Shown here: positions 6,097-6,763 of the stretch, piece by piece | How the letters are laid out: each line of letters opens with the position of its first letter | Numbering within the stretch: position 1 is the stretch's first letter | Assembly (NCBI GenBank): GCA_030656535.1 | Contig: JAUSPL010000145.1 | Coordinates: 1-6,763, forward strand | Reading direction: 5' to 3' | DNA: 6,763 nt | Source: Gemmobacter sp. | GTDB taxonomy: Bacteria; Pseudomonadota; Alphaproteobacteria; Rhodobacterales; Rhodobacteraceae | Made by a program: the position numbers and the translations under genes | Notes under the pieces: generated by a model | Seen by the model: only the letters and a program-made list of their open reading frames with translations | What the model was told of the DNA's origin: nothing | Databases searched by the model: none

Positions 6097-6763
6097 TCAG
6101 CCGTTGATGGCCTTCATCACCGCTTCGCCCAGCCCGGCCGGGCTGTCGGCCACGATGATACCGGCGGCTTTCATCGCCTCGATCTTGCTTTCCGCGTCGC
6201 CCTTGCCACCGGCCACAATGGCGCCAGCGTGGCCCATGCGACGGCCTTTGGGGGCGGTACGGCCAGCGATGAACCCGGCAGTCGGTTTCCAGCGGCCGCG
6301 CTTTTTCTCATCCGCAAGGAACTGCGCGGCTTCTTCTTCGGCAGCACCCCCGATTTCACCGATCATGATGATCGACTGGGTTTCCGGGTCGGCCAGGAAC
6401 ATTTCCAGCACATCGATATGTTCGGTGCCCTTGATCGGATCGCCACCGATACCGACAGCCGAAGATTGGCCCAGACCAAGGTCAGTGGTCTGCTTCACAG
6501 CCTCATAGGTCAGCGTGCCGGACCGCGACACAACACCCACGCTGCCGCGCTTGTGGATATGGCCCGGCATGATGCCGATCTTGCACGCGCCGGGCGTGAT
6601 CACGCCGGGGCAGTTCGGTCCGATAAGGCGGGACTTTGATCCCTCGAGAGCGCGCTTGACCTTCATCATGTCCAGCACGGGGATGCCTTCGGTGATACAG
6701 ACGATCAGTTCCATTTCGGCGTCGATCGCCTCCAGGATGCTGTCGGCGGCAAACGGCGGCGGC
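6097..6763 (-). CDS. sucD: Succinyl-CoA synthetase alpha subunit, 5' part beyond the window
   Basis: Alpha subunit of succinate-CoA ligase, which converts succinyl-CoA, phosphate and NDP to succinate, CoA and NTP together with SucC. The frame is open from the right edge to the TGA at 6099-6097, giving 221 codons of an expected total near 290; the true start and most of the N-terminal CoA-binding domain are outside. An in-frame ATG at 6714 is internal, because the upstream codons read PPPFAADSILEAIDAE, typical of the family. Visible motifs: CITEGIPV, IGPNCPG, GIMPGHIHKRGSVGVVSRSGTLTYE, the GIGGDPIKGT segment, GEIGGAAEEEAA, and the active-site phosphohistidine motif RRMGHAGAIV. It lies 70 bases before sucA on the same strand. 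In related genomes sucC usually comes just before it, so it is expected past the right edge. Confidence 0.97.
   Translation of the reverse strand, partial: PPPFAADSILEAIDAEMELIVCITEGIPVLDMMKVKRALEGSKSRLIGPNCPGVITPGACKIGIMPGHIHKRGSVGVVSRSGTLTYEAVKQTTDLGLGQSSAVGIGGDPIKGTEHIDVLEMFLADPETQSIIMIGEIGGAAEEEAAQFLADEKKRGRWKPTAGFIAGRTAPKGRRMGHAGAIVAGGKGDAESKIEAMKAAGIIVADSPAGLGEAVMKAING

Noticed and set aside
6097..6714. sucD starting at the ATG at 6714 (205 residues)
   Set aside because: Codons upstream to the window edge continue in frame with normal SucD sequence, so that ATG is internal.

Overview
The window holds one strand's worth of a tricarboxylic-acid-cycle gene cluster. All five genes run on the minus strand, in transcription order sucD (5' part cut off by the right edge), sucA, sucB, a small MAPEG-family membrane protein gene, and lpd (3' part cut off by the left edge). 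The base composition is GC-rich. The gene order and protein wording (for example the lpd redox motif and the SucB catalytic motif) fit an alphaproteobacterium, most likely Rhodobacterales/Rhodobacteraceae. That placement is from recognition, not from a database search.

Layout from right to left. 6763-6097: C-terminal 221 codons of succinyl-CoA synthetase alpha. 6096-6027: a 70-base gap with a perfect 9-bp GC hairpin and an abutting short dyad, then the sucA ribosome site. 6026-3066: 2-oxoglutarate dehydrogenase E1 (986 aa). 3062-1842: the E2 succinyltransferase (406 aa), only 3 bases after sucA, with its ribosome site inside the sucA end. 1841-1758: an 84-base gap with a perfect 11-bp hairpin just after the sucB stop and a weak promoter-like pair. 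1757-1362: the MAPEG-family protein (131 aa). 1361-1249: a 113-base gap with a 12-bp AT-rich palindrome and the lpd ribosome site. 1248-1: the first 416 residues of dihydrolipoamide dehydrogenase, lacking only the C-terminal end.

Functionally, SucA decarboxylates 2-oxoglutarate and loads the succinyl group on the lipoyl arm of SucB. SucB transfers it to CoA, and Lpd reoxidises the lipoyl arm with NAD+. SucD, with SucC expected just beyond the right edge, converts the succinyl-CoA to succinate with nucleotide triphosphate formation. The MAPEG-family gene is the only member without an obvious role in this path.

I found no RNA genes, mobile elements, CRISPR or defence-like system. This is ordinary core metabolism. 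The modest points of interest are the MAPEG insertion and the hairpins or palindromes in the three larger gaps, which probably set unequal expression along the cluster.
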